The position numbers were made by a program, and so were the translations under genes. A DNA stretch of 64,000 nucleotides from Planococcus soli. GTDB lineage: Bacteria > Bacillota > Bacilli > Bacillales_A > Planococcaceae. The stretch is from positions 124,001-188,000 of the forward strand of contig NZ_WXYN01000012.1 of NCBI RefSeq assembly GCF_016881065.1, written 5' to 3'. Below are positions 57,524 through 64,000 of this stretch, piece by piece; position 1 is the first letter of the stretch, and the number at the start of each line of letters is the position of its first letter. Under the pieces are notes generated by a model. The model searched no databases and was not told the origin of the DNA. It worked only from the letters and a program-made list of their open reading frames with translations.

Positions 57524-58552
57524 TTAGCGCTGAGCTTGCCCGCCGCGCTTCATCAGGAAAAATTCCAGGATGCGGTCGCGGTTGCCGCTGAGTGTTTTCA
57601 GCTGCAAGTCGATTTCGGCCAAATCGCCAAGCACCTGCAGCAGCCGTTTTTCGGAAATCTGCTGGCGCTTTTCGACCAATAGTTTGACTCGGTATGGATG
57701 TGCCTTTAATTGTTTGGAAATTTGCTGTGCGTGATAGCCTTTTTTCTGCAGATAATACACCTGGATCATGAAACGGATTTGCGATGCCAATAATGCCGTC
57801 AGTGCTACCGGCTCCTCTTTTTGGCGCAACAGGTCGTAATAGACGCTGAGCGCTCCGCTGATGTTCCCATCGAGGTATGATTGCAGCATCTTGAAAGCGT
57901 CTTGTTCGAGTGTCCGGGCAGTCATCCTTTCTACAAGCTCCACTGTGATGTCTTCATCTGTAGATCCCAAGTACAAGGACATCTTCTCGATTTCCGACGA
58001 CAACAGCGTCAAGTTGGTGCCGGCCATCTCCATCAGCTTTTGCGCCGCTTTCAGGTCGATGCCTTTGCCAAAACTTTTCGCTTCGTGCATCAGCCAGCTT
58101 TCCAGATCGTTTGTCTGCAATGATTTAGCTTCCACCAATACGGCGTGCTGCTTTATCAGCTTGGTCACTTTTTTGCGTTCATCCAGTTTTTCATAAGGCG
58201 CTACGAAAATTGTGACAGAACTTCCCGGTGGATGTTCCAGCCAGGATTCCAATGCCTTCAGATCATGGTTGATTTTTTCTTTGCCGCGCTCTGCCGCTTT
58301 CAGAAACGACGCATTCCGCGCAATGATCAGCTTGCGGTCACTGAAAAATGGAATGGTATCCGCTTCGTCGATGACGTGCTCAACAGGCACTTCGTCCAAA
58401 TCAAAAAAAGTCAGCTCCAATTCGCCGCCGGCCGTCAATTTATCTTTTAATAAATCCAAAGTTTTTTCAATAAAATAGCTTTCTGTTCCTACAATGAGAT
58501 AAACAGGGTCTATTTGTCCGCTGCGTATGGATTTCCACACGGAAGTAATCAT
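57524..58552 (-). CDS. holA: DNA polymerase III delta subunit HolA
   Basis: A 342-residue clamp-loader delta subunit (YqeN). The N-terminal ATPase-like but Walker-less domain starts with PVYLIVGTESYFIEKTLDLL. The AAA+ lid region and a helical C-terminal collar (about 215-342) follow. AAAGGGGAGG precedes the ATG. In Bacillus it also lies between rpsT and yqzM-comEC. Confidence 0.93.
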   Translation of the reverse strand: MITSVWKSIRSGQIDPVYLIVGTESYFIEKTLDLLKDKLTAGGELELTFFDLDEVPVEHVIDEADTIPFFSDRKLIIARNASFLKAAERGKEKINHDLKALESWLEHPPGSSVTIFVAPYEKLDERKKVTKLIKQHAVLVEAKSLQTNDLESWLMHEAKSFGKGIDLKAAQKLMEMAGTNLTLLSSEIEKMSLYLGSTDEDITVELVERMTARTLEQDAFKMLQSYLDGNISGALSVYYDLLRQKEEPVALTALLASQIRFMIQVYYLQKKGYHAQQISKQLKAHPYRVKLLVEKRQQISEKRLLQVLGDLAEIDLQLKTLSGNRDRILEFFLMKRGGQAQR

Positions 58553-58656
58553 CGTATCAGCCTCCCCTTTCTCTACTATATCGGATTTTTACCGCTTTGT
58601 GTATTTGACAGTTATGTGTCGACGCATTATTTCGCCTCTTTAAGTTTACTTCAATC

Positions 58657-58685
58657 TAGATTTTTAAGTCGTCTTCGCTTATAAT
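58657..58685 (+). promoter_or_regulatory. Candidate promoter of yqzM
   Basis: TATAAT (58680-58685) lies 17 bases after TAGATT (58657-58662). Confidence 0.55.
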
Positions 58686-58709
58686 TAGAAGGAATTAGGA
58701 GGGATTTCA

Positions 58710-58844
58710 ATGAATGAATTTGAACAGAATGTACAGTCCAAGCGTAACGATGCAATTGACGCAGGTATGGGCTTTGTCGTATCCTTTGGATTTTTCGCCC
58801 TTATCTTCATTATCGCTGGAGTTGTACAATTCGCAGCACGGTAA
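58710..58844 (+). CDS. yqzM: YqzM family small membrane protein
   Basis: A 44-residue protein, MNEFEQNVQSKRNDAIDAG followed by one membrane helix (about 20-41). It matches B. subtilis YqzM closely and sits at the same place between holA and comEC. TAGGAGGGATTTCA precedes the ATG. No function is established. Confidence 0.9.
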   Translation: MNEFEQNVQSKRNDAIDAGMGFVVSFGFFALIFIIAGVVQFAAR

Positions 58845-58850
58845 TTAAAT

Positions 58851-58889
58851 CAAAAAAGGTTCCTGGTCTCATGACCGGAACCTTTTTTT
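58851..58889. terminator. Bidirectional terminator between yqzM and comEC
   Basis: A stem of 10 GC-rich pairs plus flanking A/T pairs (58852-58868 with 58873-58888, one bulge, loop TCAT) carries T7 on the plus side and A6 on the other. Confidence 0.9.
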
Positions 58890-58908
58890 GTTGTCTAATT
58901 ATAATTTG

Positions 58909-61104
58909 TCACCTCATCGTCTCCAGCTCCAGCTCTCCATCATCATAAAGCAGTCGGATGGTGCCATTTTCTGCAGTATTCAGTGTCTTGAGTTTCATTT
59001 CAGCGAAGCGTTCCACCACTTCCGTACTCGGATGGCCGTAGCGATTGTCTGCACCCGTTGAGAAAATCGACAGTCCCGGCTTGAGCGCAGCTAAAAATTC
59101 CTCGCTGCTGGATGTCTTGCTGCCATGATGCCCCACTTTCAGCACCGTCAGCCCCGAAAGTTCCCTGCCATAAGACGCAAGCAGCTCTTTCTCACCATCC
59201 GCCTCCAGGTCACCCGTGAATAAAACACGATAATCTCCAGTTTTCATCAGCAATACCAGCGAGTCATTATTGCCCTCGTATTCGCCATCCACTGGAGACA
59301 GATATGCAAACTGCGTTTCTCCAACAGTCCAGTTCGATCCTCCACCTGGAAAAACCACTTGGGCTTCTGCTGCGTCCGGGGCGAGGTCGATCATTAATGC
59401 ATTTGATGCAGAACCCGGTGTCAGATGAAGCTCATCGACTGCAAAAAGTCCAAAAATTTCTTCAGCCCCTTCGGCATGGTCCGCATCCGGATGGGAAATG
59501 ATAAAAGTATCGATAGTTGAAATGCCGCTGCCTTTTAAATAGGGTGCCACAACTTGCCGGCCGATTTCGTATGGCCGTTTCTTCTCTTTAAAAGCTTCCG
59601 TATCAAATCGCAGCACCCCACCGCTGTCAATCAAGTAAACAGCTCTTCTGTGAGGCAGTTCGATCAGTGCGCTGTCTCCTTGTCCCACATCCAGGAATGT
59701 TACCTTCAAGCGCGGATCGAGATAAGGCCATGCTGTGAACAATATGGCCGGCACTAAGATAATCAGCAGCTGCCGCACACGGAATTTCCGCTCAGCTGCA
59801 CAATAAAACAAATAGACACTGGCTGTCAGCAGCACTACCATAAAAAATTCTGGTTTTCCCGGATTCCACAGCTGATAGGGCAATCCCGCCAGCCAAACCA
59901 TAAACTGGTCGATCCCTTCACGCAAAGGCTTATAAAAATAAAACACCAAGTCTGCAGCCGGCTGAAAAAGCGCTGTCAGCAACAGCAACAGAAAATTGGC
60001 TGGAAGGATCAGCAACGTGAACAAAGGGACAAACAGGCTGTTGACTACAAACGCCGACAGCGACAACTCATAAAAGTGAAACAGCAGCAAAGGATATAAT
60101 GTCATCTGCGAAATAAAGGTAATGATAAATCCTGTTTTCACAGAAGATTGAATGTCCCCTAGAAACTTTAGTGAGTAAATAATGCCAAATGTCGCACCGT
60201 AGGACAACTGAAAGCCAATTTTGTACATTGCGTAAGGATTCCACAGCATGAAGGCGATCATGCTAGTTAACATAATAATTGCAATAGGTAACCGAAAACC
60301 AAACAGCCTTCCTGCCAATACGACAGATACCATACTGACTGCCCGCCAAACAGATGGCGCGCCGCCAGCTATGACCGCGTAAAGCGGCAGCACAATGAGC
60401 AATATGATAATTGCAGTCTCTTTTCGGACATGGAGACGGATGAGAATAACATACAGCAAACCCGATGCAATCCCAACATGCAATCCGGAGATGGCAAATA
60501 AATGAGAAATGCCAAGTGTTTGATGCACACGCTGATCTTCAGGATCCATATTTTCCCGCTCTCCAATCAGCAAAGCTTCCGCTTCTGCCGCAAGACTTTC
60601 AGGAAAATGGTCCCGTATATGATGCTTTACTGCATCCCTTCTGCCTAACAGCCGATTGGTCCAAGTATCATTTGCCTTGGCTGTGTGAATCGACTGTACC
60701 GCCAATAACGAAGCGGCCCCATTTTGTTTCAGGTAGTCAGCCATATCAAATGCATATCGGTGCGAAGGCGGAGATGGTGCTTCAAAAATACCTGAAACTT
60801 GAAATACCGATTGATCCACCAGGCTTTCCATCGTAAGCTTTTCATCTTCTGAATTCACACGGTACCGGGCATAAACGACCGTTCCATCTGCTAAGGATGC
60901 AAATCCTCTCAGGCTGTCGCCGTCGATTACTGCGCCCGCCCGAAATGTCAGATTTCCTGAATAAGGCTGGGAATAGTCAAAATCATCTTGGCTTCGAAAA
61001 TCCTGAATTAGGAATACAGCACAGGCAAATAAAAAAATGCCGATTACCAGCGACATGCTTTCTCTTTTCCAGCCCATCCAACAAAAAAGCAGCGCCATGA
61101 ACAC
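58909..61104 (-). CDS. comEC: ComEC, DNA-uptake channel protein (start uncertain)
   Basis: At least 731 residues of the competence channel that carries single-stranded DNA across the membrane. A ComEC membrane domain (about 100-460) is followed by a C-terminal metallo-beta-lactamase domain with SHPDADHAEG (near 510) and KVGHHGSKTSS. The GTG at 61104 cuts into the first conserved helix. The frame stays open upstream, reading IFLYLAAATALATYAAHETA, back into comEB with no ATG, GTG or TTG. ATT codons at 61206 or 61203 are the only plausible starts for the full helix. The gene overlaps or abuts comEB and ends at a shared terminator. Confidence 0.88.
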   Translation of the reverse strand: MFMALLFCWMGWKRESMSLVIGIFLFACAVFLIQDFRSQDDFDYSQPYSGNLTFRAGAVIDGDSLRGFASLADGTVVYARYRVNSEDEKLTMESLVDQSVFQVSGIFEAPSPPSHRYAFDMADYLKQNGAASLLAVQSIHTAKANDTWTNRLLGRRDAVKHHIRDHFPESLAAEAEALLIGERENMDPEDQRVHQTLGISHLFAISGLHVGIASGLLYVILIRLHVRKETAIIILLIVLPLYAVIAGGAPSVWRAVSMVSVVLAGRLFGFRLPIAIIMLTSMIAFMLWNPYAMYKIGFQLSYGATFGIIYSLKFLGDIQSSVKTGFIITFISQMTLYPLLLFHFYELSLSAFVVNSLFVPLFTLLILPANFLLLLLTALFQPAADLVFYFYKPLREGIDQFMVWLAGLPYQLWNPGKPEFFMVVLLTASVYLFYCAAERKFRVRQLLIILVPAILFTAWPYLDPRLKVTFLDVGQGDSALIELPHRRAVYLIDSGGVLRFDTEAFKEKKRPYEIGRQVVAPYLKGSGISTIDTFIISHPDADHAEGAEEIFGLFAVDELHLTPGSASNALMIDLAPDAAEAQVVFPGGGSNWTVGETQFAYLSPVDGEYEGNNDSLVLLMKTGDYRVLFTGDLEADGEKELLASYGRELSGLTVLKVGHHGSKTSSSEEFLAALKPGLSIFSTGADNRYGHPSTEVVERFAEMKLKTLNTAENGTIRLLYDDGELELETMR

Positions 61105-61181
61105 GAGTTGAACCGCTGTTTCATGCGCTGCATATGTGGCAAGGGCTGTTGCCGCTGCCAGGTATAAAAAAATATTGGCTG

Positions 61182-61754
61182 TTACACTTCGATTTCTCCG
61201 AATAATTGGTTCACCCGTTCGTTATAATGGGCCAATTCTTCTTCACTTCCGCCTTTTTCCCGCAACTTCTCCAATAGTTCGATGTAAAGAGCCGACTTTT
61301 CAACGCTCAAAAAGTCGATTTTCCGCTCATCGAAGACCACTTGCACCACTTCTACCCCTGCCTGTTCCAATAGCTCGATGGCATACTCATGGTTTTTATA
61401 GTCGGTAGCATAATAAAGACGCGAAATGCCTGACTGAATGATTGATTTTGTACATTGGAGGCATGGGAAATGACTGACATACATATCGGCTCCATTGACG
61501 CTGACGCCATATTTTGCACATTGCAGCAGCGCATTCATCTCTGCATGGATTGTCCGGACACAATGTCCATCGACTACGTAGCAGCCTTTATCAATGCAAT
61601 GGTCGCCTCCTGAAATCGATCCGTTGTAGCCGCCCGCCATGATTCTTCGGTCGCGTACAATGGTCGCTCCGACAGCGAGACGCGTACATGTGCTTCTAAG
61701 TGCCAGTAAATGGCTTTGCGCCATGAAGAATTGGTCCCAAGTTATTCGCTTCAT
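61182..61754 (-). CDS. comEB: ComEB, dCMP deaminase-family protein
   Basis: A 190-residue zinc deaminase. The active-site motif HAEMNALLQ (about 72-80, His and catalytic Glu) and PCLQCTKSI (about 99-107) are intact, as is the N-terminal GGYNGSISGGDHC region. It probably deaminates dCMP. It lies in the comE operon but in Bacillus is not needed for transformation. AGGAGGCAATTAA precedes the ATG. Confidence 0.94.
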   Translation of the reverse strand: MKRITWDQFFMAQSHLLALRSTCTRLAVGATIVRDRRIMAGGYNGSISGGDHCIDKGCYVVDGHCVRTIHAEMNALLQCAKYGVSVNGADMYVSHFPCLQCTKSIIQSGISRLYYATDYKNHEYAIELLEQAGVEVVQVVFDERKIDFLSVEKSALYIELLEKLREKGGSEEELAHYNERVNQLFGEIEV

Positions 61755-61834
61755 TTAATTGCCTCCTGCTAGTGTAGTTAAAATAAGTGTAGCAGAGGCA
61801 ACGGTTTCGTCAACCGTCTTTTGTTTTACTCTCT

Positions 61835-62458
61835 TTATTTAGCAGTGATTAGATCTTTTAATTGTTCAAAAGTTTTGTCGCCAATTCCGGTGACTTCCGT
61901 CAGTTCTTCTGGCGTCTTAAACTTTCCAGCTTCGTCTCTGTACGCAAGGATCGCAGCGGCTTTCGACGGACCAATGCCCGGCAGTTCCATTAATTGGGCT
62001 TCCGTTGCCGTGTTGATGTTGATGACGCTGCTGCCGCCCGCTGAAGCAGCCTGTGCTGTTGCAGGCACAACGGCTTCTTCACCTGCTGCGGGGACATAAA
62101 GACTCGTTTCATCCACGACAATCAGCGCTAAATTGATGGCACGGCTGTCTGCTTCAGGCGTAAATCCGCCCGCAGCATCTATGGCAGCCTGCATGCGGGA
62201 TCCTGCCGGAAGTTCGTAGACACCCGGATTTGCCACTTGGCCTTTTATATCAATCATCAATGTTGCAGCAATTTCGGGATTTTCGGTTTCAGGGGTTTTT
62301 GTCTGCTGAGGGGATTCAGCGTTGATCAATTCGAGCGAAGCAGCAGGAGCTGTTTTCGGCTCCTCTTGTGGAAAGAAGAAGTAAATCAATAGCAGCACAA
62401 TGGCAGCAGCGGGGATCAGCAGCCATGCGGGTTTGTTCTGAAGATCGGAAAGTTTCAG
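61835..62458 (-). CDS. comEA: ComEA, competence DNA receptor
   Basis: A 207-residue membrane-anchored DNA receptor. One helix (about 13-29), a Pro/Glu/Thr linker, a SLBB domain (about 65-120, with DIKGQVANPGVYELPAGSR) and a C-terminal helix-hairpin-helix DNA-binding domain (about 145-207, INTATEAQLMELPGIGPSKA and TGIGDKTFEQL) are visible. The start is placed at CTG 62458 because GAGGAA lies eight bases upstream and the full helix follows (LKLSDLQNKPAWLLIP). The first common start codon is GTG 62398, which would cut the helix in half. No comER gene lies beside it. Confidence 0.88.
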   Translation of the reverse strand: MKLSDLQNKPAWLLIPAAAIVLLLIYFFFPQEEPKTAPAASLELINAESPQQTKTPETENPEIAATLMIDIKGQVANPGVYELPAGSRMQAAIDAAGGFTPEADSRAINLALIVVDETSLYVPAAGEEAVVPATAQAASAGGSSVININTATEAQLMELPGIGPSKAAAILAYRDEAGKFKTPEELTEVTGIGDKTFEQLKDLITAK

Positions 62459-62506
62459 GTGGCATTCCTCGTTTCTTCAGGAGACAATTAAATGGAAGCT
62501 GTTAGA

Positions 62507-62512
62507 ATTATA
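62507..62512 (-). promoter_or_regulatory. Candidate -10 of the comE operon
   Basis: TATAAT lies on the minus strand about 50 bases before comEA without a good -35. A dyad TCTATTC-N6-GAATAGA (about 62533-62552) lies upstream. No AAAA-N5-TTTT pair for ComK was found. Confidence 0.4.
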
Positions 62513-62550
62513 TAACAATGAGAATGTGTATGTCTATTCTTTTTTGAATA

Positions 62551-62583
62551 GATAAAAACCACCTGCAAGATGCAGATGGTTTG
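62551..62583 (-). terminator. Terminator of yqeK-rsfS-yqeM
   Basis: ACCACCTGCA and TGCAGATGGT (about 62558-62580) pair with one G-T, followed on the minus strand by T5. Confidence 0.8.
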
Positions 62584-62591
62584 GGCCGATC

Positions 62592-63317
62592 TTATTTTTT
62601 TCTGGCATGAAAGAAAATGCGTTCGCTTTCATCATCAGGAGCCTGATCCGAAAAATCTGCGGTAATAGACTCCACCGAAAATCCGGCGGCTTCCAGCCAT
62701 TTCGTGTAAACGCCGACTGGGAAGGTCTGCTGCTCATGGGTTTCTTCAAAACGCTCAAACAACTCATTGTGGCGAACGAAAAACGTCATGTCATGAATTA
62801 CGCTGTGTTCCGCTTCACCTGGCTCGGTATGCCAAATATAAGCGATTTCTTCCGCATCATAGACAAACGGACTGGCCATGTAGACCACATCCACTTTAAA
62901 AACAGAATGCACATCAAAGAAAAAATGGCCGCCTGAATTTAATGCGTTATGGACTTCTTTGAACGTCTGCTGGACCTGCTGTCCGCTCTGCAAATAATTC
63001 AACGAATCGATTGCAATCGTGACAATATCAAACCCTTCCAGCCCCTCCAGGTTGTCCATGGACAATTGGAGCACCGGAATCGTTTGGTTTGCTTCCTGGA
63101 AACGCTGATTGGCAACCGTCAGCATGTCTTCCGACAAATCACTGGCAGTCACGTCATAGCCCATTTCAGCAAAAAGCTGTGATAATGTGCCGGTTCCGCA
63201 CGCCACATCCAGCAATTTGCCGGACGGGACGCCGGAAGCGACCCACTCCACATACTTTTCGTAAGGAATATCCTCCATCAGTCCATCATAGACTGCGGCA
63301 AATTTTCCGTATTTCAT
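62592..63317 (-). CDS. yqeM: SAM-dependent methyltransferase YqeM
   Basis: A 241-residue class I methyltransferase. Motif I is LLDVACGTGTLSQLFAE (about 35-51), followed by VTASDLSEDML (about 56-66). It belongs to the YqeM group encoded after rsfS in Bacillales. The substrate is unknown. The ATG at 63317 overlaps the rsfS stop (ATGA). Confidence 0.88.
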   Translation of the reverse strand: MKYGKFAAVYDGLMEDIPYEKYVEWVASGVPSGKLLDVACGTGTLSQLFAEMGYDVTASDLSEDMLTVANQRFQEANQTIPVLQLSMDNLEGLEGFDIVTIAIDSLNYLQSGQQVQQTFKEVHNALNSGGHFFFDVHSVFKVDVVYMASPFVYDAEEIAYIWHTEPGEAEHSVIHDMTFFVRHNELFERFEETHEQQTFPVGVYTKWLEAAGFSVESITADFSDQAPDDESERIFFHARKK

Positions 63318-63652
63318 ATTTCCATTTGCGGAGCTTCTCTCCACAGGCGTTCAAGATTGTAGTATGAGCGTTCATCTTTATGGAAAACGTGTGCCACTAC
63401 ATCGCCAAGATCGACAAGAATCCAGCGTGCCGAATCAAATCCTTCAACACTTTTCACTTCATGGCCTTCTTCATGGGCTTTGTCCATGATTTCTTTTGCG
63501 ATCGATTGAACCTGGCGATCGGAGTTTCCTGTGCAGATAACGAAAAAGTCAGCCAACAGCGAAATCCCCTCCATATTCAACACAACGATGTCTTCTGCTT
63601 TTTTATCTTCTGCAGCGTTATACGCTACTTGTAGTAAAGTTTCTTTAGTCAT
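63314..63652 (-). CDS. rsfS: Ribosomal silencing factor RsfS
   Basis: A 112-residue protein that binds L14 and blocks subunit joining when nutrients fall. Conserved segments GISLLADFFVICTGNSDRQV (within about 31-50) and ARWILVDLGDVVAHVF (about 75-90) are clear. The ATG at 63652 overlaps the yqeK stop as ATGA, and its own stop overlaps yqeM the same way, so three genes are translationally linked. An AGGGAAAGTG site precedes the start. Confidence 0.95.
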   Translation of the reverse strand: MTKETLLQVAYNAAEDKKAEDIVVLNMEGISLLADFFVICTGNSDRQVQSIAKEIMDKAHEEGHEVKSVEGFDSARWILVDLGDVVAHVFHKDERSYYNLERLWREAPQMEI

Positions 63653-64000
63653 TCTTTCACTTTCCCTTTCTGTTGCACGAAGTAGTTGTAGCACTTCAGT
63701 GAATCCGGAAATACCGGTTGATTTTTCGATACTAAAAATTCGATGGAATGTTTGACCGAGGCTTCCATCATAACATCCAATCCCTGTTCTTTTAATTGTC
63801 GCAATTCTTCAACACCTGTAAACTTGCGGTTTGGTTCAATCAGGTCGGCGATATAGACCACTTTTTCCAAATCGGACATATCCTCGCGGCCCGTCGTATG
63901 GTAGCGAATGGCGTTTAGGACATCTTCATCTTCCACGCCGAATTCAGTTTTCGCTAAATAAGCGCCTACTGGTGCATGCCAAAGTTCCGCATGGTATTCG
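63649..64000 (-). CDS. yqeK: YqeK, HD-domain Ap4A hydrolase (3' part only, cut by window edge)
   Basis: The last 117 codons of an HD-superfamily hydrolase. In frame from the window edge it reads ELWHAPVGAYLAK, then DVLNAIRYHTTGR and LEKVVYIADLIEPNRKF. These are the late metal and substrate motifs of YqeK, which hydrolyses Ap4A symmetrically to ADP. The frame extends beyond the internal GTG at 63936 without a stop, so the true start is outside the window. Confidence 0.88.
   Translation of the reverse strand, partial: EYHAELWHAPVGAYLAKTEFGVEDEDVLNAIRYHTTGREDMSDLEKVVYIADLIEPNRKFTGVEELRQLKEQGLDVMMEASVKHSIEFLVSKNQPVFPDSLKCYNYFVQQKGKVKE

Overview
The window reads as a chromosomal core segment of a low-to-mid GC Gram-positive bacterium of the Bacillales. 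Strong Shine-Dalgarno sites, the gene order known from Bacillus subtilis between comGA and yqeK, an LTA synthase, HrcA/CIRCE control and a single-chain glycyl-tRNA synthetase all point there. Sporulation genes are missing at every place where Bacillus carries them in this stretch (gpr and spoIIP between lepA and rpsT; yqfC and yqfD between floA and phoH; comER beside comEA). That best fits a non-spore-forming Planococcaceae member such as Planococcus or a relative. The genus is inferred from gene content, not from a database search.

Layout, left to right. 1-5.2 kb: the 5' end of comGA with predicted ComK boxes, small membrane proteins YqgY and YqgW, a metallo-beta-lactamase-fold hydrolase, LTA synthase, YqgQ, 5-formyl-THF cyclo-ligase and L33. 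5.4-9.9 kb: the pstSCAB-phoU phosphate operon behind a four-repeat PhoP box. 9.9-16 kb: a class B PBP, Mn/Fe-SOD, DUF456, a Na/Pi cotransporter and DUF1189. 16-23.5 kb: ispG, a HAD nucleotidase, the znuC-znuB-zur zinc operon with a Zur box, nfo, cshB and ispH. 23.7-26 kb: an acetolactate-synthase-like enzyme next to an AT-rich decayed stretch, the only clearly accessory island. 26-33 kb: yqfO-trmK, cytochrome c550, a cre-controlled acyl-CoA dehydrogenase, dnaG-rpoD. 33-38.6 kb: ccpN-yqfL, a T-box controlled glyS in the opposite direction, recO, era, cdd. 38.6-46.5 kb: dgkA, ybeY, pgpH, phoH and a sigma-W-type nfeD-floA-hypothetical operon, then rpsU. 46.5-57 kb: deoC, the hrcA-grpE-dnaK-dnaJ-prmA-rsmE heat-shock operon, hemW, lepA. 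57-64 kb: rpsT, holA, yqzM, the comE genes, and yqeK-rsfS-yqeM.

Nearly all genes lie on the minus strand. The plus-strand exceptions are yqgY, yqgW, DUF1189, ispG-yqfW, ispH, glyS, rpsT and yqzM. Most plus/minus boundaries carry strong stem-loop terminators. The regulatory layer is unusually legible: ComK, PhoP, Zur, CcpA (cre), HrcA (CIRCE), sigma-W and T-box signals can all be read at single-base level. No tRNA, rRNA, CRISPR array, prophage or intact insertion sequence was seen. I found no wholly new multi-gene system. The most interesting leads are the uncharacterised third gene of the flotillin operon, the non-canonical starts of comEA and comEC, the accessory ThDP enzyme with its decayed HPr-like neighbour, and several palindromic intergenic elements.
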